Source of the DNA: Triglochin maritima | Taxonomy: Eukaryota > Streptophyta > Magnoliopsida > Alismatales > Juncaginaceae | DNA length: 64,000 nucleotides | Reading direction: 5' to 3' | NCBI GenBank assembly: GCA_963682175.1 | Contig: OY821786.1 | Location: forward strand, 33,039,501 to 33,103,500 | Part shown: piece by piece, positions 46,061 to 61,000 of the stretch | Layout: each line of letters starts with the position of its first letter | How positions within the stretch are numbered: the stretch's first letter is position 1 | Notes under the pieces: generated by a model | What the model saw: only the letters and a program-made list of their open reading frames with translations | Told to the model about the DNA's origin: nothing | Databases searched by the model: none | Position numbers and translations under genes: made by a program

Positions 46061-49000
46061 TCATGTTAAGGCGGCTCCATGAACGGAGGGGTTTGCATCT
46101 GAAGTTTGGAAGGGTCCAGGGATTGTGGCACGAGAATGCTGCTGCGGCTGATCGTCGGCGATACCCAAAACACCCAGAATTGATCTGTTTCCAGAAAACA
46201 GATATCAGATAAGTACTCGACTACTTGTGCATCTCACATGCACATGACTGAACTAATGGAAATTTCTGACAGTTTCTCAGTAGGCGATAGGGTCAACAGA
46301 TGTAAAATTAAAACCCTCGCCACTCAAATAATTAATATTTGGTAACATATTAAGTGCTGGTGTAATCCCTATGGTGAAGAAGTCATTTCATGAGAAGTCA
46401 CTAATTCTTGTATACCATAATATTTGAAGACTTCACAATGCAAGGATACGGATACTTTGTAACAGATCCTAAGTAATTCATTCATAATCTACCAGGTCAA
46501 CATAACTTTTAACTTAATGAAAATTTGAGCCAACACAAGTTTAGACTCTCTAATATAAGTGCAAAAGGACCTTTTGATAACTTAAATGGCAATTTAAGAT
46601 AGGACTTCCCACAGGTTTTCTCGGCAGAATAATATGCAAAATGCTGAAGTTAAAAACTCCACAACAAAAATCAAAAAGTGATGGATGCCAAGTTACCTGG
46701 GCAATGAATTCCTTATACTAGGCTGACTTGCATGAGCAGAAAGAGGAGACCTGAGGTTTGAGTGTCGATGCAAAAAATTCTCAAGCTGCTGCGGAGGTAA
46801 CTGGAAAGCAGCAAATTTGAATGAAATTTTCCATACAAAGTTGATAAAAAGCTGTTAGGATATCATATGGTTCAGTGAACACCTGTAAAAGGACGTTAAA
46901 AGAGCGCGGTTGAGTCTGAGATGCACATTTGAGGAAACCAACCCATAACTTTGGCATCTTCCAGATCTGCAGATAATAAATGTAACGAAATAAGTTTTTA
47001 TAACATGTCATATCAAGAGATGAACAGCAAACAGAACACGAGGGTATGTCAGTATAATGCACGGTTCCAATAACATAGTTATCTTCGATGCATATCCAAG
47101 AAATAGTAGTCATACAGCATGATGAACCACTAACATTATACATTAATACCCTTATGAGCTATTAACATACATTGATAAAGTAACGAGGATGGCCCCTCGA
47201 GCATCTTCTGTGCTGCTTCACTCGCAATAAACTACTTGCTAAGGAGGATTAGAAACAAAACCTAAATATATATAACTATAGAAGCACCATACGTGTAATA
47301 TGTCAAACTTCAGATATATCTAGGTAAATTATTTAGGTAGTTCTCTACTAGTGCAACTATTGTCATTTTTCCACTTCAGGGAGTTCACTACTGCTTCACT
47401 AGTAAAATATTTGCAAATGCTTACTAAAACTGGAAATTGTTGGCTTTTTGGTCGGATTAATCCCAATTGTGATAATTACCAAACTAATATGCTCCATAAT
47501 CCAAATTACACATCACATATATCATATAGTCAAATTGCTCAGATTTTGTAAATCTCAATCCTGTGTAGATACTCAAATTGAAGAAAAATCAAGCTAAAGA
47601 TCAAGATTCAAGACTTGCGATCAAAACTTAAGGATAGACTTGTAATTTTCTTTTTATTGAGGCTTAGGATCAATATGTAAATTTGATGCACAAAACAGGG
47701 TTCCGACAGAATCAGACAACCAAACCCATCACAGACGATCGATCTTCAAATCTCAACACACATCCCACCCTTACTAAAACTTCAAATTCGGACGACCCAC
47801 ACCCGGTCAACCGATTCTCATTTGTAATTAGTTGTTAGAACCTTACTGGAATCTCAAAATCAGACGACCAATTTCCCACGGTCAACTGAGTTTCTCTTGA
47901 TTCATACTTTGCAAGTCTCGCTCTTATTGGTCCACGTGGCAAAGAGTTGTCGAATAATTCTCAAAGGATATATTTTATAGTCATTGGCGCCAAAGGATAA
48001 CATTTAGATCCAGACAACCGATTGGTCCTTATCCGATTTCATTTTTGCAGAGCCCACCAAACCTTACTGAAATTTTAAAATTGGATGATCGTCCCATTTT
48101 TGGTTGACCAAATTTCATCTTGATCAAGATTTGGATTTTTACTTAAGTTCTTGATTGGTTTTCCAACCCGTTATAGGTTAACCGAAATTTCAATTTTGAC
48201 CAAGTTAACGCTAAAATTCGAACAACCGATTCATATACGGTCGATCGATTCCTCCAGACATCTTGCCTGAGCTTTGGAATCCTTTTTTTATCATTGTTTT
48301 GAAGCTAGTGAATACCTCATTCAAGATGCACATTAAAACTTTTTACTTGCTTGTGCCTTCGATTCTAAGCCTTTAAAGCTCCACCAAACTCTTGAACTTC
48401 ATTCAAACAACTTCAAACGCTAAATCCAAATACTTTTGAGTGTATTCAAATTAGAGTTTCAAGCACTTCTTTGAAACAAAGAGTTGTAAAGCTTCGAGAA
48501 AGCTCTCTAATGTTGTAAGGGTTTCACTTCTATTGGAAAATAATTTCACATTGTTAAACACGAAAAGTTGTGCACCACTATAATAGAATTGGATCCACTA
48601 TCTACTACGTAAGTGCGTAGGTTTTGTAGAAGTAGTGGTCGTATCAGAACGGGTTGATCACTTGATTGACCTATACGGGCCCACCAACTTATATTGTGCA
48701 CATGTAGACACTGAGAAATAACCCTGGTAACATGTGTGATGGAGTGTTGAGAAAATAGTCTGGCATTACTAAACACAAAGAGTTGTGTGACTCTATAATA
48801 GAATTGGATCTACTATTCACTACCTAAGTGCTTAAGTTTTGTAAAGGTGGTGGACCAACCAAATTTTCACAACTTTGTCCCGGAACGGGGTGGATAGTAG
48901 CCACTCGTGTAGGACTCGGGGGATCAAGTGGAACTCGGATAGAAACATATCATGGTGGTGATCGAACCTCTATAAAATTGTCGGTCTCCCATGTGGTTTG

Positions 49001-52000
49001 CGTTTCTTATCACTTGTTTTAATTCCGCATTTTTAATGTTAATTAGTGCATCATCTATTCTCACCCTCTCTAAATTAATATCGATCCTACCCACAGGAAT
49101 ATTGTAAAGTCATCACAACATATACAAAAGCTAATACAGTAGTAATCACAAATCCAGATGCACAACAAGCATCAGCACAACACATGAACACACATGTCAG
49201 CATCTAAACAAATAGTGAATCTACATTGCCTAGCTTCTACAACAAGAAATATAAAAGGCAATTGTATTGGAGTTGGAACTCGTAAGCAAAGTAGCAGAGC
49301 AATAAGTGCGCATGTAAAAATCAACAACCCAAGAGAACATATACATATGAAAAATGTACCTGTTTAGCTACAAGTTTAGACAAGAGCTCCATTACAAAGT
49401 CAACCTGAATGAAATACTACGATCAAAAAATTACTCAAGCCAAAACATAAATACAAGCAACAACATATCCACAAATGGGAAAGAAAGTTCATCGACCATC
49501 ACCGACAATAAGATAATATCAAGAAAAAATAGAAATGAATTAAAAAACAAATGAAGGCTATTCGAATGGAAGTAGACAAAAAAGTAGATCCAACATTCAC
49601 AGAAAAGAGGCACCTAATCTCTCATAATATTATTGGTTTTGGATGGAACATGTCAAGAAAATTCAATAACTTATATCATGAAATACCAACATTAGGACTA
49701 TATTAGCATCCAGAATGGATGGATAAAACATTCAATATCATATTTAATCCCATACACTCATGTTTAGTAATATTTAAATTTAAATCATATTTAATCCCAT
49801 ACACCCATTTTAGTAATATTTAAATTTAATAAATTTCCATAAACAAATTGTTTAGAGCAAAAGTGAAACATTTGCAAAAAAAATCATGTCTATACGTTTC
49901 TTTGCCAATATTATAGGGAACTACTAAACGTCGCCCCAAAACTACTTAAATCACCCCTTGAAATTACCAAATTGCCCTTAACAATATATTTAATACCCAT
50001 ATCGTCTCGTGTCTTTAAACAAGGTTTTTGACTCAGTTTTACTAACATTCCTAGTACCAACACCACGAAAATGTCTGGCGAAATACCTAGATCAGGCGAA
50101 TTAACGGAGGCGGATTTTTTTTTCCGACTCGGACGTCTGGCTAAGACGTCTGGCTAAGACGCCTCCACCATGGTTGAGGCATCTTAGCCAAACGCCTCCA
50201 CGATGGTACAGGCGTCTTAGCCAAACGCCTATATACCATGGTCTAAGCGTCTAGCTAAGACGCCTCAACCATGGTGGAGGCGTCTTAGCCAGACGCCTCC
50301 ACGATGGTACAGACGTCTTAGCCAGACGTCCCGTTTTTTTAAATTTTTTTGTCAAATTAAAATTATACAGTGTGTTATCTCAAATCATTTGACGTTTCTT
50401 TGCAAGTTTTCGGTGGTAACCGGTCGGATTACAATGAGTTTTTTCAAGTGATGAAGATTCAAAAAAATTCCAAATCCAACATTTTTAAGATCCATAATCC
50501 CCCGGCGGTAAAACATCCTGACTTACAAATACCACATCGACAGGTCGTTCGGGGGTCTCGCTCACCGGTGAGCGAGCGGCATTCCACCTCGCCGGTGAGG
50601 TGGCGGGGGTGGCAAGGGGGCAGCGCCCCCTGGAAATTTTTTGGATTTTGAAATTGTTGGATCTGGAAATTTTGAATTTTCGGTGTACCGAATGGGTATC
50701 GGTCATCCGAATATACTAATTATTAACTTATTAATTAATTAATTTAACCATTATCTAAATTTATAATAAATTATCTTTTAATAAATAAAAAATAAAAAAT
50801 TACGGACGTCCGAGGGAACCGCCCCCACGTACGAGGGGGCGTCTGTGTAAGATGCCTCCCCCATGGGGGAGGCGTCTTAGCCAGACGCAGACGCCCCCCT
50901 CCTACGTGGGGGCGGCTCCGTCGGACGCCCGTAATTTTTTATTATTTTTTATTATTTTTTTATTAAAAAGATGTTAGATATTTTACCAGATTCGAGTACA
51001 CTAGGGCGTCCGTTGACTCATTACTGACCTCCAAAACATTATTTTTTATGATTATAAGAGGAATATGAAGAGAGATGTGTGATAGGAGGGTAAAATGTCG
51101 CGTTATAGCAGTAGAAATGAGAGAAGAGCAAAATGGTAATTTCAAGGGGCGATTTTAGTAATTTTGGGGCGATGTTCAGATATTATATCGTACGATGTGG
51201 TGTATCTAAAAAATTCAGTTATAGGACCAACCGTGCTTTTTGTTTTCAAAAATAATAGTATGTGCTGCCAATGATGTAAGTTATGAAAAAATACAAATTT
51301 GTAAATAAGCTGTTTACCAAAGCTGGAAAAGCATCAATTGCTTGTATAACTGTCCTCATAAAGAGCAATGGAAGAGGTATTTGGTCAACCTGAAACATTC
51401 AAGCTCCATAAGAAATTCAGCAATCAAAAGGTGCACACTAAAATCTAGTTTACATACCAGATGATTCAAAGATCTTGCCAAAACTTGCTGAGTAAAAACT
51501 GTGCGCTGTTCAAAACAAGCTGTACAAGCATCCATTATCTGCAAAAGTGCAGGTCAGCTAACAGCCAATTGAATCTGATGAGTGTGGCAACAGAATTACT
51601 ACAAAATTTTACAGAGAAAAAAAGTATCATGAGAATTTGCCTTCTTAAGTGGGACTTTATCCTTTTCAGGATTGATTGAATGAATTGCAACCAGTACTTC
51701 TGAAGGTGTCAGTGCCGGATCAGTATGAGCTGAACCCTAAAATCGCAAATAATCCACAAAAAAAGTCTTCATAATCCAGAATTTTCATGGATAAAAATTC
51801 ATGTATTAGGGCATTAGGCTAAAAACGTACTATTACCAATTAGACTACACATGAAAGGGGAAGATAATAACATGTAATTAAAACATTAGAGCACAGGACT
51901 CTACTGGGTAAAAACTGGACAAGAACAGGTGTCTTTATATTAAGTACAGGAAAGTACCAATGATGATCCACAAGTAATTACAACTTACCAATAAAACACT

Positions 52001-55000
52001 TTATAACTGATGGTATCGTTTTAAGGCTGTAAAACACAAAAAGTTCATTAAAGATGTTACCTCTAATATGCGGGCAAGTGCAGTCTGGAACTTTTCTATA
52101 GGAAGATCAACAAGTCGGGGGAATATTGGCAAAACCTGATACATCAACGTCACGAAACGGACCATCATGTGTATATAAAAAGTAAAACATTTCTGTGCAA
52201 GTAGTGCTTTAGGCAAGTTTTAATTTTAGTGCAACGTAAAATAACACTAAGAATTTAACTGTCCTAAAACAAACATCAAATTATATTACAAAATGTTACA
52301 CAAACAAAGATAAACCTCGTCTTTGGAGAGCGAAGATAGCATGGGAATAAGAATAGCTGCATCCTACAATAAAAGAAGGAAATTGGTGACAAAATTGAAT
52401 GATTAAACTTCAAGGAAAAGCAAGATCTTCAGCAAGTGAAAAGAGCATGGCAAGAGAAAAACCTTTAACTTAGTCTCATATAGATGCTTAACGGTTGCAA
52501 TTAAATCTGACGGAGGTGCTGCTTCCTCGGTTAAAATTTGCAGAACCTTGCCATAACAGATAACAATATTAGAAATAAAGAAATAACAAAATACAAAGAT
52601 GACAGTGACTACAGATGACCAATAATAAATTCTCACCAGCATTAAGAGGTTTTCGCTTCCTTTAGGCGGATCAGAAATGACATGCAGAAGATCAGAATAT
52701 GATGATCCAATATTTCTTATAAGAACTGGGACATGTCGGTGGATAGACTGTAGTTTCAGAAGTCAGTGAACAGTACAAAACGAAAAAACAGTGGGAACAT
52801 TTGACACGACAAACAGTTAACCTGTGTAACGGCTTTTGGAGCTCGTCCATATATGTCAAATACAACTTGAAGAAGACTTGTTTTCTATAAGAACAGAAAA
52901 CAAGAACAAAATGTACAAGTTTAGGCAATTTGAAATCGCATAAGGATTGGAAAGTTGAATAAAGAATGGAGCAAGAGAATATTAGAAAAGCATACCCTTG
53001 CGCATAAAGCAAAAAATAATGATGTATATCTTTGTGCCTGGGATGAGGATACCAATGAAGTAGATTCATCAGTCGGGTGGGTACCTCGGGGAGAATCACT
53101 TTTAGAGGCACCAGGTCCTGCAGGTTCTGAATTTTGAGAACCACTAATAGAAGTGCCCTGACTACCAGCCTGATAAATGGAAAAGGAAGTGAAATTATGA
53201 AAAAGAAGAATGTCCAGCCCACAGGGCAGATCCTAGGAATGCAAACTTATAAAACTGGGAGTAGCTTTAAAAACAAATAGATAACCAAAACATTTAGTGT
53301 ATAAATCTCTAAAGAGAATCATCGATGACCAAACAGGTTATCGCAAAATCTGCTGATGTCAGGTTCTGTTTTGACATGTACAGAAATAAGGGTGTTGTAT
53401 AAGATTCATTCCTTCACAAGTTTCTAGCAATCGATTGTAAAAATTTATCAAAGGTATGACAAGGCCGAGGCATTAAGCATCTTCTACTTTCCCCACTCCA
53501 AATAAGGATCTATACATGTATGTTAGATTTAGCAAAACTTAATCTGTTTACCATATATCCAAGCAAGTAATACTAAATTATTTTGACTAAATGCGATGCT
53601 TGGTGACTTGGCCTTTGAAAGTTAGTAAGGATGAAAGATTTGTCATCTCTAGTTGTATTACTAACTTGTAGTTACGAGCAACTTCCACCATACTACAGCA
53701 GGCGAAAAAAATTAAACTTTATGCAAAATGAAAACATAAGAATTAACAAATAGTTTTCACTCCAATTACCAAGAATTGTCTACGTAGAAGAATTTGAAAT
53801 ATTCTTGTAACCTGCAATATCCGGTACCTCTTCATCAACATAAATGGTATTGAGTTGGAAACCCACTTGACGTGGAATCAAAAATGGTTTTGAGTTGGAA
53901 ACCCACTTGATGTGGTATCAGAACCTTAAAAAGAAAAATGGTTGGCCTATGACATACACCCATCTTATAACATAAATACGTTGAATTTATGAGATGGTAC
54001 AGAATAGTCTCGTATTACACAATTTGGAAATCCTATGACCTTAAGATCCTTGATAGCTTCACCTAAATACATTACACAAATAGGTTTTGAGTTGGAAGTC
54101 TACACTTCAAGAAGGGTATAAGTTAAATAACATCAACTAAGCTTCACAAGTGCACACAACTAAACAGTGTAGTGCATGCATGTCTAGCACAAAATATTTA
54201 GAAAGAAAATTGGAAATTTTACTTCTGATCTTTGTTGACCAAAGCTTACGGGTGCTCCGTCTACATCGTGAAACAGTTGATCAACAAGTGATAATATTTT
54301 ATCTTTGGCAAATTGTTCAATATCTCCTGAAGCATAGTTGAGCATATATAATTTGTTCGAAACCTACAAAACAAGGATAAAAATCAAAAACTTCACCAAA
54401 GAAAAAATTGCCACCACGAACACCGAAATGTTTTCTTCTAAACACTATATTGCAGGTGATTAATAAAAAAATATAAATATTTATCTAGAACATTTTCTTA
54501 CCAGCCTGACAGCCTTTGCCCTAACTTCATCTTGAGGATGGATAGCACACTGTAAAGAAAGAAAAGTTGACATACTGTTACTCTTAGATGTTACTCTTTT
54601 CCACTCCCTATGGAAGAATACAAAGAATTGCAGGGTATTACAACTGAGCAAAAGATAGCTACAATAACTCAATAAGTCAAACGCCCATTAACTATTTTGT
54701 TTCCCAAGTTAACAATATTTTTAATAAAAGAAATTAAAGTTAATTAAGAGTATCATCCTCGCTTACATCCAAAGCAATTCTAAGGCAAGCTTGCCGAACA
54801 TATGGTCGTGTTGAAATTAAGCTCCATACTGTTCCAAGACCTTGCGTGACACGGTCTCCATCGCTTGTATCTTTACTTTCTTGGACACAACTTACAGAAC
54901 TACACAAATCTTCTAGCAGTTTCATGGCAGAATCCGGTAAAAAGGGAACTTCAGTGAGAAGTTTCATGAATGATTTGTCTGAAGCTGGCAATGAGTCATG

Positions 55001-58000
55001 AAGAGACTTTGCCTGCAAAACCAAAAGGGCAAAATGATGTCTGCTTCCGTAAAATGAATATGAATTGTCTATCTTGAAGAAAGGTGGAATAGACCCCATG
55101 TGCTTCAAATATTCCTTTTCACTTTAACTTAAAGTACTAACCGAATTTTTATCCACGACTTAAAATACTAACCAATTTGATGAGAAATTTTTCATATATG
55201 ACAGGTGCAAAAGAAGAATCCGCATGATCAACTTCCGAGGACATCATGGTGTGCAGGTAATAGAGAACATGCATTGCAAGCTCATGCCCCTGAAAATCAG
55301 GAAAATATTGTATTACTAACACATTTTATATTCCAGTAAACACAAGAAACTACAACCAGAATATTACAGCAACTTCTTACAAGGAAAAATATAGAAAATG
55401 AATAAGAGACAATATGGACCAAAAGGATTGAGGGCACATAGTAATGAATCCTGAATTATGAAAGCCAATTACTTGTCAAAGTTTTATGCATGAATGTTGC
55501 AATATTTAGACTTTTTTGTTGGATTATATATAGATTACATGATCATCATGAAATGTCAACCATCTCTGCCAAAGGCCTATTGACTATACTCTTAAGTAAA
55601 AATATTTTGAAGTGTTATCACCACAGTTGCCAATCAAAAGAATCGGTGTACCAAAGTTATCGAATATGCTGCCTTTTTAAAACTCTAAGATACATAGGCA
55701 GGCCTAGCTTACAAAGAGTTCAGATCCAAGCATACTTGTAAGATGCTAACGAGAATAAAAAAATGTAACAATTGAAACATTTGTGAATTTAACAACAAAT
55801 ACCATGTCTATAGAACAAAGCTACCAAAAACAGAAGAATGGACTTTTCAGATTCAAATTCAAGTCACATAAGAGTAAAATAATATATGCCATATAGGGTA
55901 CTTAGTTAAATGGGAAACCATGACGTATATTATATATAAACCTCATTACAGTGGATATACCTTGTGCTGTTGGTAATCAGAAACAATATGGGTTCCCAAC
56001 ATCGAGATAATATCATCCTCGTCTTTAGTCTGGAGAAAATAAATGTGTGTATGTGGTTATAGTATGCCAACGCTGAGCAAGAAGGTTATGAGGTGTAAGG
56101 TAGATACTCAGAAAGATAAAACTATTACTGCACCATGTCCGATTATTGATGGAAAAGGGGGGGAAACAGTGACAAACTATATAGATGAACTATCTATATA
56201 ACATATATCCATCTACAAATGAATAAAATGCACCAAATGGCAAGCGTAAAAGTACCTGTGCAACCAGCCGAGCAAGCAATGCAGAACGTGCATCATCAAA
56301 ATTAGTTGCATGAACAGGTTTATACCCCTCTATAATTCTAACGATTGCTGAATTGTTCAGTAACTTTGATTGTTCGTCAGTTAACTCAACATAGAGAGGA
56401 GGTACAGGTAACTCTCGAACTGCTTTCTCACAGGCTAAAGTAGTAGCAACAGAAGAAGCATGATCATGATCCATCATCTCAGTATCAAAACCTTCATTTG
56501 AAGTGATTGATTCTCTCATCTCTTGATCAATATGAACAGGAGAAAATGCTGAATCTGAAAGGGTATGGATATCTGATGAGGGAACTAGTTCAGCTGTTTC
56601 GTCAATAACTAAATGACTTTCTTGGGAATTTAGCTGATCAATTAAGGGGTTCGTTGAGCTTTCAGGAATCACGGTATCAAGTTTGGATGCCGGTTGTACT
56701 GAAGAAATCTCAATTTTCATCTCTGAGTCTGAGACCGGTCGACTTAGTGAGACATCAACTACAGATTGGACATGGTTAACGTTGTCGATGTTTGCAGGAA
56801 CCTGATCTCCCCCACCAACAGCCACAGCCCTACGAGGATCGAGGCGGCGTGGATCCTAGAGCTCAAGAAAGTAATATTATAATGAGAGTGAATCAGATGA
56901 AAGAAAAGACAAAAATAAATTAAATTATGCAGCCAGCTACCCTTCGGGGATCACGCCTAGAATCAGCAGCAACACTGGGCGATGGAGAAGAGACATCAAA
57001 TGTTGGTCCAGGAGTTCCAGTTGCACTAGGAGAAGTCAAATTAAACTGTGAAGAGAAACTTGAAGTTTGAAATTTTGATGTTTCAGTGTTTGAACAATGT
57101 GTCGGTGTACAGGTAGGAGACGATGATGCCCGTGAAGTATTTGGTAAATTCCAAAGTCTATTACTTAGTGGCGATGAGCCATTAGGTAAATGCTTCATGT
57201 TAACAATGACGATGTCTGCCAACAGTTCAGGCTGAATCTGTGATATTAAGATGTCCAGAGGGTCAGCACCTCTCTCCCCTTCTGCAAGCATGGCACCAAT
57301 CATTGCAATCATCTGTTCAACAGCAGCCACATTACTTTCTACTAAAGAAGCTTTGGAGGTGAAGCCATCTTCTAAATCAAGATCATTTTCATCATCTTGA
57401 GTACCCATTTGACAATCCACGGAATTCAAAGGTTTGTCGAAACGAATTCTCTTTGCATGTGTTTCCTCCTTAATGACTGGATCATCACTAACTTGCACAA
57501 GCTTTTGAACTGTATCACCAGGAGGAAGCCCCTGATTCTCTATCTCATCCTAATATCAATCAACAATAATACAAATTCAGTATGCAGACTGTTGTTTTCT
57601 AAAGTCAAATCTTTTTAAGCCATATTACCTTAGCAGTACGAACATCACGAGATATACGTTCAATGCTCTTAGAAATTCTATCAACCTGCCGAATTATTTG
57701 TTCCGTGGAATCACCAGGGTATACTGTCCGTAAAGCCCAGAGCAGCTTGTCACGTGACTGCATACCCAAAAAATGAATATGAATGATCTATTTCTGCTTT
57801 CAAGATATAAGGTGGATTACTAAACAGAGATCGTGACTAAAGCAGACCAAACAGAAAATTGCTCACTAATGCAGACTATCACCTTAAAGATAGCCAATCA
57901 CCTCAATAAAACAAATTACCTTTGAAAATTCATCATAAATTGTTTTTCCCATATTCTTCAATTGTCATGTACTCACATTCAATGAATTTTAATTTATTGA

Positions 58001-61000
58001 GGATGACTGATATTGATTTATCGTGATTTTTCATTAATGCCAAACGGGATTTATGATTCACATGCATTTGAATTTTACAACGTTCGTGTTTTGATAAGCA
58101 AATACTGAAATACATATATTACCATAAGTGTGTAATGTATACACTCAAATTGGTGATGTTCTACTAGGGAAAACCACATAAGACATGTATTGCTTGATTT
58201 CCTAGCCAATAGTTTTACATAAAACCAGAAGAATTGTTGATCACATAAACATAATGTCCCCTGGTCAAAAGCAGTTCTCATTTTATGATTTTAATTTTCT
58301 AAGTGTCAACTCCCAAAATAAAAAGTTAATGTCAAACATTTTATAGAAGTAGATGGAACTATGGAAGGGTATCCATGCTCTTTATTATACATTGTAGCAT
58401 ATACAACAAAAAGAGTAGGCTTTATACATCTACACAAACTTCTTAGATTACAAGATGCAGATGGGTGGGTTGATCGGTTTATAAGAAGCTGTACAGCCTT
58501 TTGAATTGATGTAGGAGATAAAAGCCACAATAGTTAGATTTTCTTTGAGATAGTAACTTTACAATGGCATTGACAAAGACCAAAAGGATATCATTTTATT
58601 CCAGCCTCCAACACTTGCTCATAAATATACAAATAACCCACACATATTTGAATGAAAAATACTTATCTACACAAAATTATGGGACATGACAGATATTTTG
58701 CTCATCGACGTATAGTATAATAAAAAAACATTAAGACAATGAAATTTAAGTATGTGACCCACCTCCGCATACAATGGGTGATGCATACACCTCAGGAATC
58801 CCAAGAATGCAGTTCTTAAAGAATGCCGAATACTTGCGGCATGAGCTCCCTTTGGTGTTCCAGAATCAAGATCAAAACTAAGCAGTGAAGACAGTATACT
58901 ACCATAATGAACATGTTTTTTCCTTCCAATGGTTGCAAGACTAGAATCAAGTAAAACAGGTATTACATTAAGATCTTACAAGAATACATTTTCATAGGTG
59001 AGAGTAGCACATCACATCACATTTAGAAAAGATTATCAGAACCACTATCATAAATATGAATGTGAAAATTTTGGAATCTTTACACTAAAGTTGAGTAATG
59101 GCATCATACCAGTTGATAATGATGATTGTCAAAGAACCACATAAATTGCCAGAACTTTTTAACAAAACCAGCAATTGATCAAGACACTGTTTTATTTCAA
59201 ATGACAAGACAGCAGGATCTAGGATTGGATGCTTCCCAATTAATTTAGAAATATCGAATTTGTTGATATTGCCTGCTGCAATAAAGAATAAAAAATAATT
59301 AATCCAAACAAATCATGTTTTCATGGTTCATGACATATATGCTTCAAAAGTCATGGAACAATCACATTATGATTAATGTACAATTATATAAGTTGAAAAT
59401 AAGGCACCTTCCACCGACTGTCCACAATCATCTCCTTCGGAAGACAAGACCAAGATGTACACCTCCATAAATTTTACAGCCAATACTTTTATTGATACAG
59501 AAAGAGGCTGCCATCAAATATCATAAGAGCTGTCAGAGACACGACATTGAAAAGATTTTCAGAAAAAACATTCCTAAACTCAAACAAGGAAATCAATAAG
59601 CATAGAAACAACTAAACAATAATCATGTATATGACAACTAAAGACGTGACTTTTTAAATAACAAGAAATTTTATGTCAAATATTAAAAAAAAATCTTGTA
59701 CTTTGGTGGCCAATATTATTTTATTTTCCTATGGCATTCTCTTAATTTTGTCAGTTGGGCAAATGTTTAATTTAAGTGCTAGGCGAGCTTTTGCGAAAAT
59801 CACAAAAATGATGCATATACACACACATCAACGTCAATAATCATGCCCTCATATGCCTTGGCAATATTTTACATTTATAATACTGAATATCATGTCTCCC
59901 CATCTTAATATTCCATGCCAGAGCAAAATTGATGCCATCATATGAGGGCATCTTATTTCTGCGAAGTAAACTCGAAAACAGAACCATAGCTGTAGAATCT
60001 CAAATCCAGAATGATAATATATTGCCATGTGGTAAGGTGCATGTTTCCTTTGTCATGGTCGAGAGAAATTTAGTAACACTACCCGGAAGAAAACATGAAA
60101 TTTCATATGACCCTTCAACATAATAGGTTTTTCAACTTCAAACAAGAAAGCCATAGTCAAATGTTGAAAAGGAAACATGCTGAATTCAGGAAATCCCAGG
60201 ACAAAAAGAAATCTAATGAGACAAGCACGGAACGAACATAAACAACACCTATGGCATGCTACACTGAGCCAACAGCAAAAATATAGTGCCCCATTCCTCT
60301 CATGTTCTCATGAAATTAAAATGAACAACTTTATAGTAAATGACAGAAAGTGTAATGTTAAATTCAAAATTTTCATGGGAAAAGGGAAATGCAAGAAATG
60401 TTAGCATGTTCTTGTCAACTGGAAGAATAAAGCACAATGTTAGTTTGCAAATAATCATGGCCAACAAATTAATCAAATCAGTGCAACAGAGAAACGGACT
60501 TTAAAAATCACAATAAATAATGCATCCATGAAATTATCCATGAAATTCGTTTAACATAAGGAGCCATCAGACTACAAGACGTGACTTTTTAAATAACAAG
60601 AAATTTTATGTCAAATATTAAAAAAATGTTTTTCTTGTACTTTGGTGGCCAATATTATTTTATTTTCCTATGACATTCTCTTAATTTTGTCAGTTGGGCA
60701 AATGTTTAATTTAAGTTCTAGGCGAGCTTTTGCGAAATCACAAAGATGATGCATATGCGCACACATCAACGTCAACATAAGCCCAAAGCCTTTACAGAGA
60801 CTTCTTCTAAAGGCACAGTGAGGGGGTCAGATGCACGCAGCCTTGCCGTAAAAAAATGCTTCCGATTGAACCCTGACCCACAAACACAAAAACAGTCTGG
60901 CGTCTGCTTTATAGGCTTTCGCAAATGCCCACAAGGATTCATAGATTAAAAGATTCATAAACGAAGACATCAAAGTTCAAAACTGTGTAACGAAAAATTA

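Noticed and set aside
50370..50706. ORFs of 93 and 73 codons inside element K
   Set aside because: They lie across inverted GC-rich repeats on both strands with no domain. Not a transposase.
52692..53222. 176-codon minus-strand ORF
   Set aside because: It reads through true symplekin exons in a wrong frame and through intron sequence.
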